This document shows, piece after piece, positions 54,461-64,000 of a DNA stretch of 64,000 bases. Position numbers and translations under genes: made by a program. Positions within the stretch are counted from its first letter, which is position 1, and the number at the start of each line of letters is the position of its first letter. The notes under the pieces were generated by a model. It had not been told where the DNA came from. It saw nothing but the letters and a program-made list of their open reading frames with translations, and made no database searches. The DNA is from Neopestalotiopsis rosae (taxonomy: Eukaryota > Ascomycota > Sordariomycetes > Amphisphaeriales > Sporocadaceae), in the NCBI GenBank assembly GCA_023078685.1, contig JALGAS010000004.1, positions 4,836,001-4,900,000 of the forward strand. Reading direction: 5' to 3'.

Positions 54461-55194
54461 TTACAACTTTTCGAATTGAGCATCCGTGCTCACTTTGCCG
54501 TGCTCGCACACAGCCAGCAGCGGACCCAGCGTCCCGTCCTCGCCCACGGCCCTCATCTCGCCCTTCATGGTGGCCAGCCTCTTGCCAATGGACAGGATCT
54601 CGCACTGGATCTCCACCGTGGTGCCCAGGGGGATGGGCTTGAGGTAGGTGCAGTTGAGCGTCCGGCTCACGCCCATGTACATCCAGAAGCCGGGCTTGTT
54701 GATGAGGTGCAGGGGCCACGTGGTGCACGAGTCGAAAATGGTCGACGTGCAGCCGCCGTGCAGGTTGCCCATCTGGTTGCAGTGGACGGGCTGCACCGTG
54801 AGGCGGAAGTTGACGCGCGGGTAGGGCTCCAGTGCGTGCGAGTGGATGGTGAGGTAGGGGATGATTTCCCTCATCCAGTCCTATCCGTCATGGTTAGATG
54901 TGGAAATAAGTCTTTCGTTTGAGAGTATGATAGCATATCAAAAGGACGAGAGCCAATAGGCGTCGATTATGACCATTTACAATTTTACACTCATACATCT
55001 TGAAGGAGCATTGAATGAAAGAAGAAAACAAGAAGAAAAGGTTTAAATCTCACTTGGTTATCCGAGTCCTTGTATTTCTCCGTAGCCCACTGTAGAGATG
55101 CATTGACTCTATCAATGCCACGCAGCTCGGCGAGGTCATCCACCAGTTCTGCTCTGGTGGTGGCTAAAAGGTTGCTGCTGCTTTGCTTGGACAT
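54461..55194 (-). CDS. Hotdog-fold thioesterase (PaaI/ACOT13-like)
   Basis: Two exons (55194-55054 and 54880-54461) join in phase 0 to about 186 residues from the ATG at 55194 (MSKQSSSNLL). The core motif CNQMGNLHGGCTSTIFDSCTTW near residues 85-106 matches the PaaI-type pattern with the HGG and the catalytic Asp position. A strand TLNCTYLKPIPLGTTVEIQCEI and a final GPLLAVCEHGKV strand complete the hotdog fold. The family hydrolyses acyl-CoA thioesters, including hydroxybenzoyl- or phenylacetyl-CoA types. It lies beside the amidohydrolase, which fits an aromatic-acid pathway, but a general medium-chain acyl-CoA role is equally possible. Confidence 0.82.
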
Positions 55195-56132
55195 GGCAGC
55201 GATAGTCTTCGTGCGATCCAGAGTCTGATTGTATGTTATCAAGTGGTTGACTGGCTCAATGAAAGGTTGTCCCGAGTGACATGAATGCTTGTTGTACAAG
55301 ACAAATGAATGTATGCAATGTTGATGAATGGAATGAATGAAGATAGAGAGAGCGGCCGTCTTCAGAAGTGTTGAGCGATGGCTAAATCGGGCTAATGCAC
55401 AACTTGCCGAGGTTCAAGGGCGCCCGCTTATTGATTGCTGGTCACGAACAAGACCTAGGTACTTACTATTCAGAACCCTTCCTTTTACCACGCATAACGT
55501 GAGATCTTCATCTGTTAGAGCTTATACACAAAATTTGGATGCATGAGCAAGAAGAGACTTGTTGATTTGGTGATCCGACTTAAGCAATAGTGTCGCTCTT
55601 TGATTATAAGCAGCTTGCCTGGTCGGCCACATACAAGGTCACATTTGCATCCCGGCACATCCTAGAGCGCTAAGAAGCCGGTAAAACGTCCACTGTAATT
55701 AGCTATAGGCCAGCATCATTGCCCCAGATTTCATGGCAGTCACAAAGTTCAGCATTCATGATTGTGACCGTTAATGCGTTACTTGTATCCACTATTCGTG
55801 TTTAGGAGGAGCTCTGATGCAGCACTCGCATCTCTACAAGAGGAGCGATCACCAAGAGCGATCGTGGAGGAGCCAGTCTCAACTCAATCCCACCAATATA
55901 CCGCCGAAGTGGCCCATAAGACCAGAAACGCAATGCCAAACGCCCCAATAAACGCCATACCATGACTTTGATCGATAAGAGGCAATTCCTTGTCCATGAT
56001 GTGGGTATCAACGATAGTAAGAAATTTAGGAGAAACGAATGATTGATGCTTCATGCATACTCGGCTGACCACGTCGAGAATGGTTGGTGGACTATCCACC
56101 ACTCATACGCTGTTCAGGTCATACCTCGAACA
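55195..56132. other. Spacer between thioesterase and phosphatase-like gene
   Basis: Upstream region of the thioesterase and 3' side of the phosphatase-like gene. No coding signal beyond short featureless frames. Confidence 0.45.
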
Positions 56133-57988
56133 TTAGACAGTCTCAAGAGGCTTGACGGGTTGTCTTCCAATGTCCAAGCTGTCACCGTCGTCGTCAATAT
56201 CGCGCATTCGCGTCGCTCCTACCACGGGCTCACCTCCCTTTGCAATGCCCGCAGAAGGACCGTCGGTAGGTCCTACACTTGTCCCAGCTCCAAGTTCCCA
56301 ACTACCAACGCGCTCATGTTTCGCGCCATTCTTTGTAATAGAGACATCTCTATCCGAAGCGTTTTTCTCCTGCCCTTTGAAGCCGCCAAAGATTGAATTG
56401 CGACCAGGAGCTCTACGCTGGACCCCAAAGCCAAACACGAAAAGCAGTACGGCGGCCATAGCACCAACAGCAATCGCTATAGCCGCTCCAATGGCTCCGG
56501 CTGCCGCTGGTGAGAGATCAAGATTCTTGTGATTTTTCGATGAAGTGCCTCCCGAGGATGTCCTCGAGGTCGCACAAAATGCATTAACTGCATCGCAGGC
56601 TGTGCACCAAGCCGGAATATTGTTGATGGAGAATTGTCGAATGCTCGAGACGAAATCCCTATACTTGATCCGCGTTTCCGAGTTGCCATGACTAAATAGG
56701 GGATACTCATAGATCGGATTCTCTACCGAACTTCCATTGCGATATAGGAAGCGAACCCATAAATCGTCTGTATCCGGAAACCTCGTTGCATCGGTGCCCT
56801 CTGAGAAGAGCTCAAATATCACTAAAAAGATCCGGGTCAGCAATCATAAGTGGCAAAATAGAAGGTATAACTTACTGGCACCGCCAAAACCGGGTATTTC
56901 TTGGAACAACCCCGAGGAATGGCCCGTAGATAATTCCGACAACGAGAAAAAGGACAGCATCGGTTGAAATGAACCAAACATGAGATTGATCTTTGAGGCT
57001 CCTCCTTTCAGCGAGACGAGCTCTTGGAATTGTGTCACAACCTTGGCACTGAGCGTCCGGCCAGCTATAGCGCGAATCATGTCGCCATCTTGGCGACCTG
57101 AGGCGGTAAGATCGCCATTGAGGGAAAATTGTTGAATATTGGCAAAGTCCCTCAGCCAATTCAGCTGATTGATGTCCAGTATGTTGTGAATGGTTGAATT
57201 GTGTGTGTAATGATAAGCAGCATATTCGTATAAATCGTAGGCATAATAGAAGCTAGCGGCATTTGCAGGAAATGTGCCATTGAAAACTGTAGACCACAAA
57301 AGCTGGTACTCGGGTAGAGAGTCGTCATACACCTGAGTCATGCGAGGAGTGCTTTTGAGGTTGCTGGTAGATCTCCAATACTCGGTACATGTTGTATGTC
57401 CCTCAAGCCTGCAAAATGATGAGAAACAACGACTTTGGAGGCTCGGGAATCAGAGACAGTGTCAACTTACCACACAGATTCAGTATCAGATAGAGAAACC
57501 GTCCGCAAGTTGGGATACATATATCCTCCAAGGGGAAAGTCCACAACTGAGCCATTAGCCAGCATGGCAGCAGCAACACCGCCATTGTTGTCTGCAAAGG
57601 TCCTCGTCTTGGGCGGATAGAGCCCCTGCATAAAGGCCTGGGCGCCCGCGGTGATGTAGTCGTCCCTGGTGGTCCAAATGGACAGTTGACTATTATCTAT
57701 AGCCGACGCCCCAATGGCTGCAATGGGCGCATTATCCGTGACGTTGCCGTCAGGGTCTGATTGCGTTGTGTTGACCAGCCATCGGTTTCTGAGCAGGGAG
57801 CCTTGCGAGAACATTTGCTGTGCCCCCAGAGGTGTCAAACTGCCATCGCCGATAGCGAGATCCCTAAGCGGAGTGCGTTCGCCATGGTTCACATATGCAA
57901 AAACTGACCAAACAGTCTCTGCTGATCGTACCGGTGCGAAGAAGGTAAAAAGTAGGGCAAGCGTAGTTTTATTGATTGTAGAAACCAT
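56133..57988 (-). CDS. Membrane-anchored histidine-phosphatase-fold protein lacking key catalytic residues
   Basis: Three exons (57988-57471, 57408-56876, 56821-56133) join to about 579 residues. A signal peptide (residues 1-22, ending near VRSA) leads a lumenal domain of the branch 2 histidine acid phosphatase type: VFAYVNHGERTPLRD at about 29-43, LTPLGAQQMFSQGSLLR, then QLSIWTTRDDYITAGAQAFMQGLYP. The canonical RHGxRxP has Asn in place of the first Arg. The second motif, normally an H-D/E pair before a leucine-rich helix, reads LMFGSFQPMLSFFSLSEL, with neither residue present. A transmembrane helix near residue 460-485 (AIGAAIAIAVGAMAAVLLFV) and a polar cytosolic tail follow. Many N-glycosylation sequons support an outward domain. 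By family it would hydrolyse phosphomonoesters, but activity is doubtful; a binding or regulatory role is possible. Confidence 0.8.
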
Positions 57989-60900
57989 GGCACAGTAGGG
58001 GTGTCTGGCAATAGGACGAAATCCTATTTGCCACGAGGAAGTGTGAAAAAGGTATGATCATAGGTATGCATTCATTAGGACAAAACGGCGACGAGGTGGA
58101 AGAGTCGTCAAAACAGGTGAAAGAGGAGTGGTGAGAAAGTGTAAGAAGGCAGTGAGATTCCGTCACATTGAAGACATGTAACCTAGGGCCTTACGACACT
58201 TACCTGGACGGCTCCGAGTCAAGTGGCAGCTTCCGCGAATATCCAGCCTGACTATCGCATCATAAGCCTGCTTGTCTGTGCCTCGTTCCAGCCTCGCGCC
58301 TTGTCTCTGTCCATCTCTTCTCACCCCCCCTCAAGGTAGTATTCCGTAGGAGCAATAGCTAGTTCTGGGCCCGCAGCTTCCCACCGTTTGACAACCCCGT
58401 CCCATCGCAACCAACCAAGATGGATGACGGCAGCGCTCGTTTAAGCTTCTTCCAACTAGTTGTTGGTGAATCTTGGGCGCAGGAAGGCGGGGACCATATG
58501 CAAGGTGAAGCTTGACAAAAGCTCAGAGCTGTTCTGTTATCTCTCTGGGAGCTGCATCCCTGTCGTTCACCACGCGACCAAGACCTAGGTCAGAGACTTG
58601 ATCGGCGCCTTCTATAGGGTGCCATTGCTACCATGGCAGTGACGAACCAATGGACAGAGGGCACATGCTCAAGAGCTTGCATGAGCATCCCGGCAGCTAC
58701 GGGCTACCAGATGTGACGGTCATATCGTAGCTGAAGTAACATAACGTTGGTGGCTGGACTTCCATGGCAAAAACCCGCGGCTTGGCACGACACTAATGAA
58801 AGATGAGGGGTTATAGTTTACGATGGCTCGTTATCGTAGATATACAACTTTTTTGAGTCAAAACCATGGCATTGATTGCTGGTGAACTATTTGTGCTTGA
58901 ATACTTCTTTTTGTAGTGTCTAATACACAAAAGTCAATAATTCATTTATTTCCAAGATTGAAACGAACAACAATCATGAGTAATGGGAGCGTTGGAACAG
59001 CTTCATGGTTTCTTTCCTAGTCATGCAAAAGCAAAGTTCCATCCGTGCCGCACGCCCGACTGATGAGTTGCGTGCTGGTAATCAATAATTGTAGGCGAAG
59101 CGGGTAAATTCAAGGCGATCAATGAGTACTTTTGCTGAAATACATTGCGCACTTGTTCGTCGTGGAATAATTCCATGACTCTGTATTCCAAGAGCAATGG
59201 GGGCCAAGCTGCAAAAGTGCGAATGATGAATGCGAATATGAACGAATCTACGAGCATGCACAGCTGGAGAAAGCACCTCTCTGTAGTAACAGAGCCCGCC
59301 ATTCTTGTAGAAAGTGGTGCAACTCTTGGCAGTGAGATGACTGCAGCATGTGATTCAGAACCATGTACACTACAACGGCTGCCCCGCGTCTTTTGCTGGG
59401 CGTTGAGACAGCATATGCCTTGGGGGCCGGCCGGCAAATCGTCGCTATAGAATACATGCATTCAAGGGCCTTTGGGTATTCTTATACTCTCTCTCCCTGC
59501 ACTAAGCCTGTCCCGTATAAAGGTGCGACACCTGATCAGATTGATAAGCGCATACTTGCGTATTGATAGCGTCAGTTTCATATGGATGCGCACACAACAA
59601 TACCAGCAGCTGGCGGCTCGAATCCAGCCTTTCTGGCTGCTCTTTCTTGCGTAGAGCACAGTCTGTAAGTGATCTCAAATGCGCAATCGTAGCCAGTACG
59701 GTAAAGCGGTTAAAGGTAGGTGGTCAATTGATCGTCCAATACCCTCTCTACCTTCATTTACGCAAGCAGACTTGCAACATCATACAATGTCCACTTCTAC
59801 AATTCAGAGGTGCCAAGGTGCGCTTGTGTTATTGATGGGGTTTTCAGCATCCATACTATACCTTCTACACAATAACACAACGGCGCCTGCAATATCGTAC
59901 CTAACTTTCGACTGCATGATGGTGCAAAACTATAGGACATGTCTAGGCAGTCTCTATGGCATCTAGATGCACGCTTTCCAAATGCATGACTGGACGAGGA
60001 CAGACCAAGGGCCATGACTTGACATTGGGACACTATCGCGAGATCCGTCACAGTCAAGTAGCCCCATATAACAAGACGTGGCCGTTCATGCATACTCCAT
60101 CTCCACAAACAATACTCAAACCTCTCCGCTCGGAATCTGCGGGACCACATATCTTGCATATGTGACCTGCTCAACCACTTGCGTTTTGTAACAAATCACT
60201 GGACAAAAGCAAGAGGAGAGAGCGTCCAAGACTGAACGCTGCATTTATGATCGCCACTTTTCCCCATGCACTGATAACAGGAGTATGCATCGTCCGGTAA
60301 ACAATTTCCATGGCCCGCACCGCGAGAAGTGCAGAAATAGTGAACGTGGTGAGCTTGGCCGCGGTATCCGTATTCTCATTGACGCGACTCCGACGGAAAG
60401 TACGGTATCTTTTGGCGCTGATGTCGCCTTTGCAAGGACAGATTGATCAAGGATAATCAATGAAGGAGGAGATTTCCGTCGGGGAAATTCGCGTGCATGG
60501 ATGGGAAGAAAGAAGACATATGGAAAGGTTGCATCAGCAAATAAGTTATTTCCATGCTGAAAAGATTACCATTGGAAGACGTGAACAAAACAATCTTTTC
60601 AGGCGACGTTGATTGAGATCCCGCAAATCCCATTTATATACGAGTGGTAATATATCCTTATATTTACCCGCCAGCCGTCCAATCATCACGGCCCACCATA
60701 CCCTGTTACTAGCCACCCTCACGGAAGGAAGGATGAGAGACATTCCGGGACCAAATTCCAACATGGCGTATACATACACGCAAATGCATCTAAAAAGACA
60801 ACATAAATCAAATGTAGTATTCTTTAGCAGACACTCTTACTTATAAAGAAGCGAACCAATTTAAATCTGAGACTCGGACGTTTGCTATAACGAGATGGCG

Positions 60901-61195
60901 ATAACTTCAACCTTCCTAACGTGGTATCTTGCTCCACTCCCCATTCGTCCATATGGGTTGTCTGTCAACACGGGAGATCGCCCAACCTTACATATCCCAA
61001 AAATGCCAGAGAATAGGAAAAGCACATCCGCTGTTCATTTGCTTCTTTTCCTTCGTTTCTGTGTTACTATTCATCTGTACCATTTCCAGAAACAAAACAT
61101 TTTGTTTCACTTTTGTTGAAACTATTCAATGATTCATCCGACGTTGTATACCTAGTCTACCGAGACCGACTCCATATAGAAACATAATTGTTACC
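57989..61195. other. 3.2-kb gene-poor spacer
   Basis: No supported gene. A 146-codon frame at 59021-59461 on the minus strand has no domain and overlaps others. Short AT-rich blocks occur. The left side should hold the promoter of the phosphatase-like gene (a GTGGCAAATAGGATTTC segment near 58010) and the right side that of the protease. Confidence 0.45.
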
Positions 61196-62818
61196 ATGTT
61201 GTTACTCGCCACCGTGATTTCCCTACTAAATGTACAACTATCCCTAGCAAAATTCATACGAACATATCCGCGACCCGAGAAACCCGCCTTTCACGCCTTG
61301 GTGGCCGGAAAACCCTCCCAAGGCGCCGGCGATCCGGGCTATATCAAATCAAGCCTGGGAACCCAATTTATCGACGCGCCACGAAACAATCGAACCAAAT
61401 CATCAATTGTCTCTACATCCCGATCCCGCCAGCACAACAACAAGAGAGATGGCCGCGAGGCCCTGTCCGAGTTCCAGGCGGGCGTCGTCTACATGATGGA
61501 CCTCGATGTCGGCACGCCGAGGCAGACCATCACCGTGATTGTTGACACGGGCTCGTACGAGCTGTTTCTCAACCCCAATTGCGACCGCGCGGCCGACGCG
61601 GCGTACTGCGCGGCGGCGGGCCACTACTATCCTGCCCAGTCGAGCACGGCCCGGAACCTGTCCAGTCGGTATTATGTGTCGTTTGGTACGGGCGGCTACG
61701 TGGGTAGCTACTTTAGTGATACCCTTTGGTTTGGAGACGATTGTAAGACTTGCTCTACTTCTTTGACATGAGGGTTTCTGGGGAAAAGGAACTTGACTCA
61801 CAACTCGTATGAAACAGATTGGCCAGTATCGTCATTGCAGTTTGGCGTCTCGGATGATAGCGACTATGTCTGGGCTGGCATCTTGGGTCTCGGCTACGGT
61901 CAGAGATTCAACACGAACTATCCCACTTTGCTCGACCTTCTTGTCTCACAAGGGTATATCAATGTGCCAATTTTCAGTCTGAGCGTGGGTAGCCAGGGCA
62001 ACGGTGATTGTAGGTCTTCCGACTTGTTAATGCAAAGATGCGCCTTGGAACTGATTATAGTCGGGTAGCTGAAATCATTGTCGGTGGAGTGGATAGCCAC
62101 AAGTATATCGGATGGCTCGAACCTCTTGAACTATATCCGCCACCAGAGACTCAAGAAGAGGAGTGGAAGTCAGCCCAGTAAGTTATGTCGCCAGAATATC
62201 GTGGAGGTATTCGTGAATTAACAAACAATTGACAGATACTGGATCAACATGACTTCATTCGGCTACACCCTCCCGGGCGGTTCCGCAGTAACTATGACAG
62301 CCGACGGGTTCTCCAGAATCATGCTGGTCGACAGCGGATCGACGTACTCGTACATTGACGCCGACTTGGTCGCCACGCTGGCCAAGCAGTTCAGCGCCAC
62401 CATTGACGACTCGGGCGTGTACTACGTCTCGTGCAAGTACCTCGACATGGACGGCTACGTCCACTTTGGCTTCAACAACGGGGCCATGGTCATCAACGCC
62501 AAGTATAGCGACTTTATCGTCGATTTTGGGACGCGCTGTGCTCTGGGCGTGCAGCCGGCGGATGCTGGGGTGAATACTTGGGTTTTGGGTGCCACCTTTA
62601 TCCGATCGGCTTACAGTAAGTCTCCAATTTCTTTCTTTCCTCAGGTGATGCCAAGTCACGTTGGTCGCTTATTCTAGATTTGTGAAATAGTCGTCTTTGA
62701 TCAAATGTACGATGCCATTTGGCTGGCGAATTATCAACCCTGTGGCGGCTCTCTTGTAACGGATCTCACGGAAAATGCAGGCAACCAGCTTTGGACCGAG
62801 TTATATGGCGGCTGTTGA
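61196..62818 (+). CDS. Pepsin-type aspartic protease, secreted
   Basis: Five exons: 61196-61742, 61818-62009, 62069-62177, 62236-62615, 62691-62818. They join in frame to about 451 residues. Residues 1-18 form a signal peptide (MLLLATVISLLNVQLSLA). A propeptide ends in a dibasic KR (NNKRDGREAL) near residue 83. The first catalytic site is VIVDTGSYELF (Asp in DTG), and the second is LVDSGSTYSYI (DSG). The flap YYVSFGTGGYVGSY and the GILGLGYG loop are typical of A1 proteases of the yapsin/opsin-like fungal group. It is active outside the cell or at the cell surface at acid pH by family. No GPI signal is seen, as the chain ends ELYGGC. Confidence 0.88.
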
Positions 62819-62880
62819 TCTACCGACGAGACGAAACTCCAACCCACGTTTTTTTCCCAGGGTGTTTAATCTCATCAACC
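62819..62880. terminator. 62-bp convergent 3' spacer
   Basis: The stop codons of the protease and the 2OG oxygenase are only 62 bp apart, so the two transcripts must overlap at their 3' ends. Confidence 0.5.
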
Positions 62881-63779
62881 TCAAAAGTCGTCGACCCCTC
62901 TGATCTCTTCGCTCAAAGGTCCCTGCCGCGTCCAGATGTTCATACCAATCTTCCAGCCGCTCGTGACGGGCAAGCCGGCATGTAGAGTCCGCTGATCGCC
63001 ACGGCCGTCCTCGTACAGATTTTGCCAAAACACGGCATTGCCCACGACGGGGCGGAACGTGACGCCGTGGTCATAGGGCTCGTCGCAGTCGACAAAGTCG
63101 CACCACTTTTGGTTATACGGCGCATCGAGCATGGGGAAATTGGTACCGCCGCCCGTGATATTATTGGCGGCGGCCACATACGCGAAAAACGACGACTGCC
63201 GATTACCGCCCAGCGCCGACGAGGCGTGCGCGCGCGCGTTGGTGAACCAGTCCGTATGGTAGTGGTAGCGCTCTCCCTGGGCATACTTGACCAGCTGCAC
63301 GGGCTCGAGCTGTGACCGGGCCACGTCGAAGCCCTGGAAGAGCAGCGCCCGCTCCTCGATGCAGCGGACCACGTCGTCGCGCTCTACGTTGGTGGACTGC
63401 GATGTGCGCGTCTCGCGCTGGCCCTCGGCGCCCGTTCCGTCGGTTACGGCTGAGTGGCTGAATGTATCTTTACTGAAGACGAGGCAAAGCGCAGCAAGTC
63501 AGTAGCGGTCCAGCAGAAGAATTGCAAAATCATTAATTGTATAACATCTACGCACGTGATTTCTGTGAGATGTTGGCGTTCTTCGGCAGTCAAGAAATCC
63601 GTCAGGTAAATGACTAGAGGTGATTTCGACAAGATATGGCTCCGGTACGCAGGATGATGGCAATTCTTGCTCAAGGTCAGAGGTTTTTGTGCCGGGTCCT
63701 CATCGTGACTATGCGCCGAGACGGGGAGGACTGCCGCAATCGCGCAGAGAGCCAGATGCCTGAGCCGAACCATTCTCAT
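62881..63779 (-). CDS. Prolyl-4-hydroxylase-like 2OG-Fe(II) oxygenase
   Basis: Two exons (63779-63556 and 63472-62881) join to 271 residues; the intron has a GTGCGT donor and TTCAG acceptor. Start at 63779 or 63773 (MRMVRLRHLALCAIAAVLPV), giving a signal peptide or anchor. Iron ligands are seen as HYHTDWF (H-x-D type) near residue 143 and LHAGLPV (His) near residue 240, with the 2-oxoglutarate-binding Lys in GWKIGMNIW. Between them lies FAYVAAANNITGGGTNFP. These are hallmarks of the prolyl 4-hydroxylase alpha-subunit catalytic domain. It hydroxylates prolines in collagen-like or other proteins in animals and plants; the fungal target is unknown. Confidence 0.88.
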
Positions 63780-64000
63780 GTGGTTGATATGAATGAGACT
63801 CCCTATTGTGTGAGTCTCACGATAGTTGATTGCTACATTTGCAAGTACAAACAAAGAAGAAGAAGAATAGAGGAGATCGTGAAAGCGACCTCGGGATTAT
63901 GACACAACTTGTACCTGCCGGGATCTGATCTCGCAGCATCCTTACCTACCTATCTACTCATGCTGCCGTTACATTACATACTTGACCGGACATTCAACAA
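63780..64000. promoter_or_regulatory. Upstream region of the 2OG oxygenase
   Basis: Right edge of the window. It should hold the promoter of the oxygenase. A purine-rich run (AGAAGAAGAAGAATAGAGGAG) lies at 63856-63876. No gene is visible. Confidence 0.4.

Noticed and set aside
59021..59461. 146-codon minus-strand frame as a possible small gene
   Set aside because: No domain or signal peptide, overlaps frames on the other strand, and has no splice or promoter support.
59610..59635. GGCTCGAATCC as a tRNA B box
   Set aside because: No cloverleaf can be drawn and no A box is present at the right distance.
1..64000. CRISPR arrays, bacterial operons, rRNA genes
   Set aside because: No regularly spaced repeats, no ribosome-binding sites and no rRNA-like sequence were seen; the window is eukaryotic nuclear DNA.

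Overview
The window is nuclear DNA of a filamentous ascomycete, most likely a Sordariomycete and probably Hypocreales. Reasons seen in the sequence: protein genes broken by short GT-AG introns (about 42-190 nt) with CTAAC/CTGAC-like branch sites, GC-rich exons in AT-richer spacers, Zn2Cys6 regulators, secreted oxidoreductases, an F-box protein, and single-copy eukaryotic genes (TRM2, UCS/SHE4, TFB4, taspase, ARP3). The order level is inference. Nothing looks prokaryotic: there are no operons, ribosome-binding sites or CRISPR arrays. For most spliced genes I joined exons by hand and required the reading frame to close, so several models differ from any single open frame.

Layout. 0.9-10.9 kb: secreted FMN alpha-hydroxyacid oxidase, a Kex2-site Ser/Thr-rich secreted protein, and a nine-exon secreted GMC oxidoreductase, separated by long gene-poor spacers. 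13.1-17.9 kb: a MARVEL-like four-TM protein, an aldo-keto reductase of the K+ channel beta-subunit type, and a Zn2Cys6 regulator. 20.2-21.5 kb: a type II membrane protein resembling a glycosyltransferase. 21.5-25.2 kb: a decayed AT-rich tract with a near-identical 49-nt repeat, a zinc-finger-like relic and a zinc-knuckle gene that appears frameshifted. 25.4-45.6 kb: a housekeeping block (NAD(P)-binding NmrA-type protein, TRM2, gamma-glutamyltranspeptidase, UCS myosin chaperone, TFIIH subunit TFB4, taspase, ARP3, and an F-box/zinc/multi-TM protein), largely arranged as divergent or convergent pairs. 45.8-55.2 kb: a Zn2Cys6 regulator with an unusual zinc-cluster loop, then a divergent pair of FAD monooxygenase and ACMSD/salicylate-decarboxylase-type amidohydrolase, followed by a hotdog thioesterase; together these look like a small aromatic-acid catabolic cluster. 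56.1-57.9 kb: a membrane-anchored histidine-phosphatase-fold protein lacking the expected catalytic residues. 61.2-63.8 kb: a pepsin-type aspartic protease convergent with a prolyl-4-hydroxylase-like 2OG oxygenase.

Most interesting: (1) a 487-bp structure at 35248-35734 with 79-bp direct terminal repeats beginning TG and ending CA and flanked by a 4-bp TTGT duplication, a candidate miniature LTR element (TRIM-like); (2) the putative aromatic catabolic cluster; (3) the predicted pseudo-phosphatase; (4) a 40-nt pure poly(C) tract 175 bp upstream of a start codon; (5) the relic region with a frameshifted zinc-knuckle gene.
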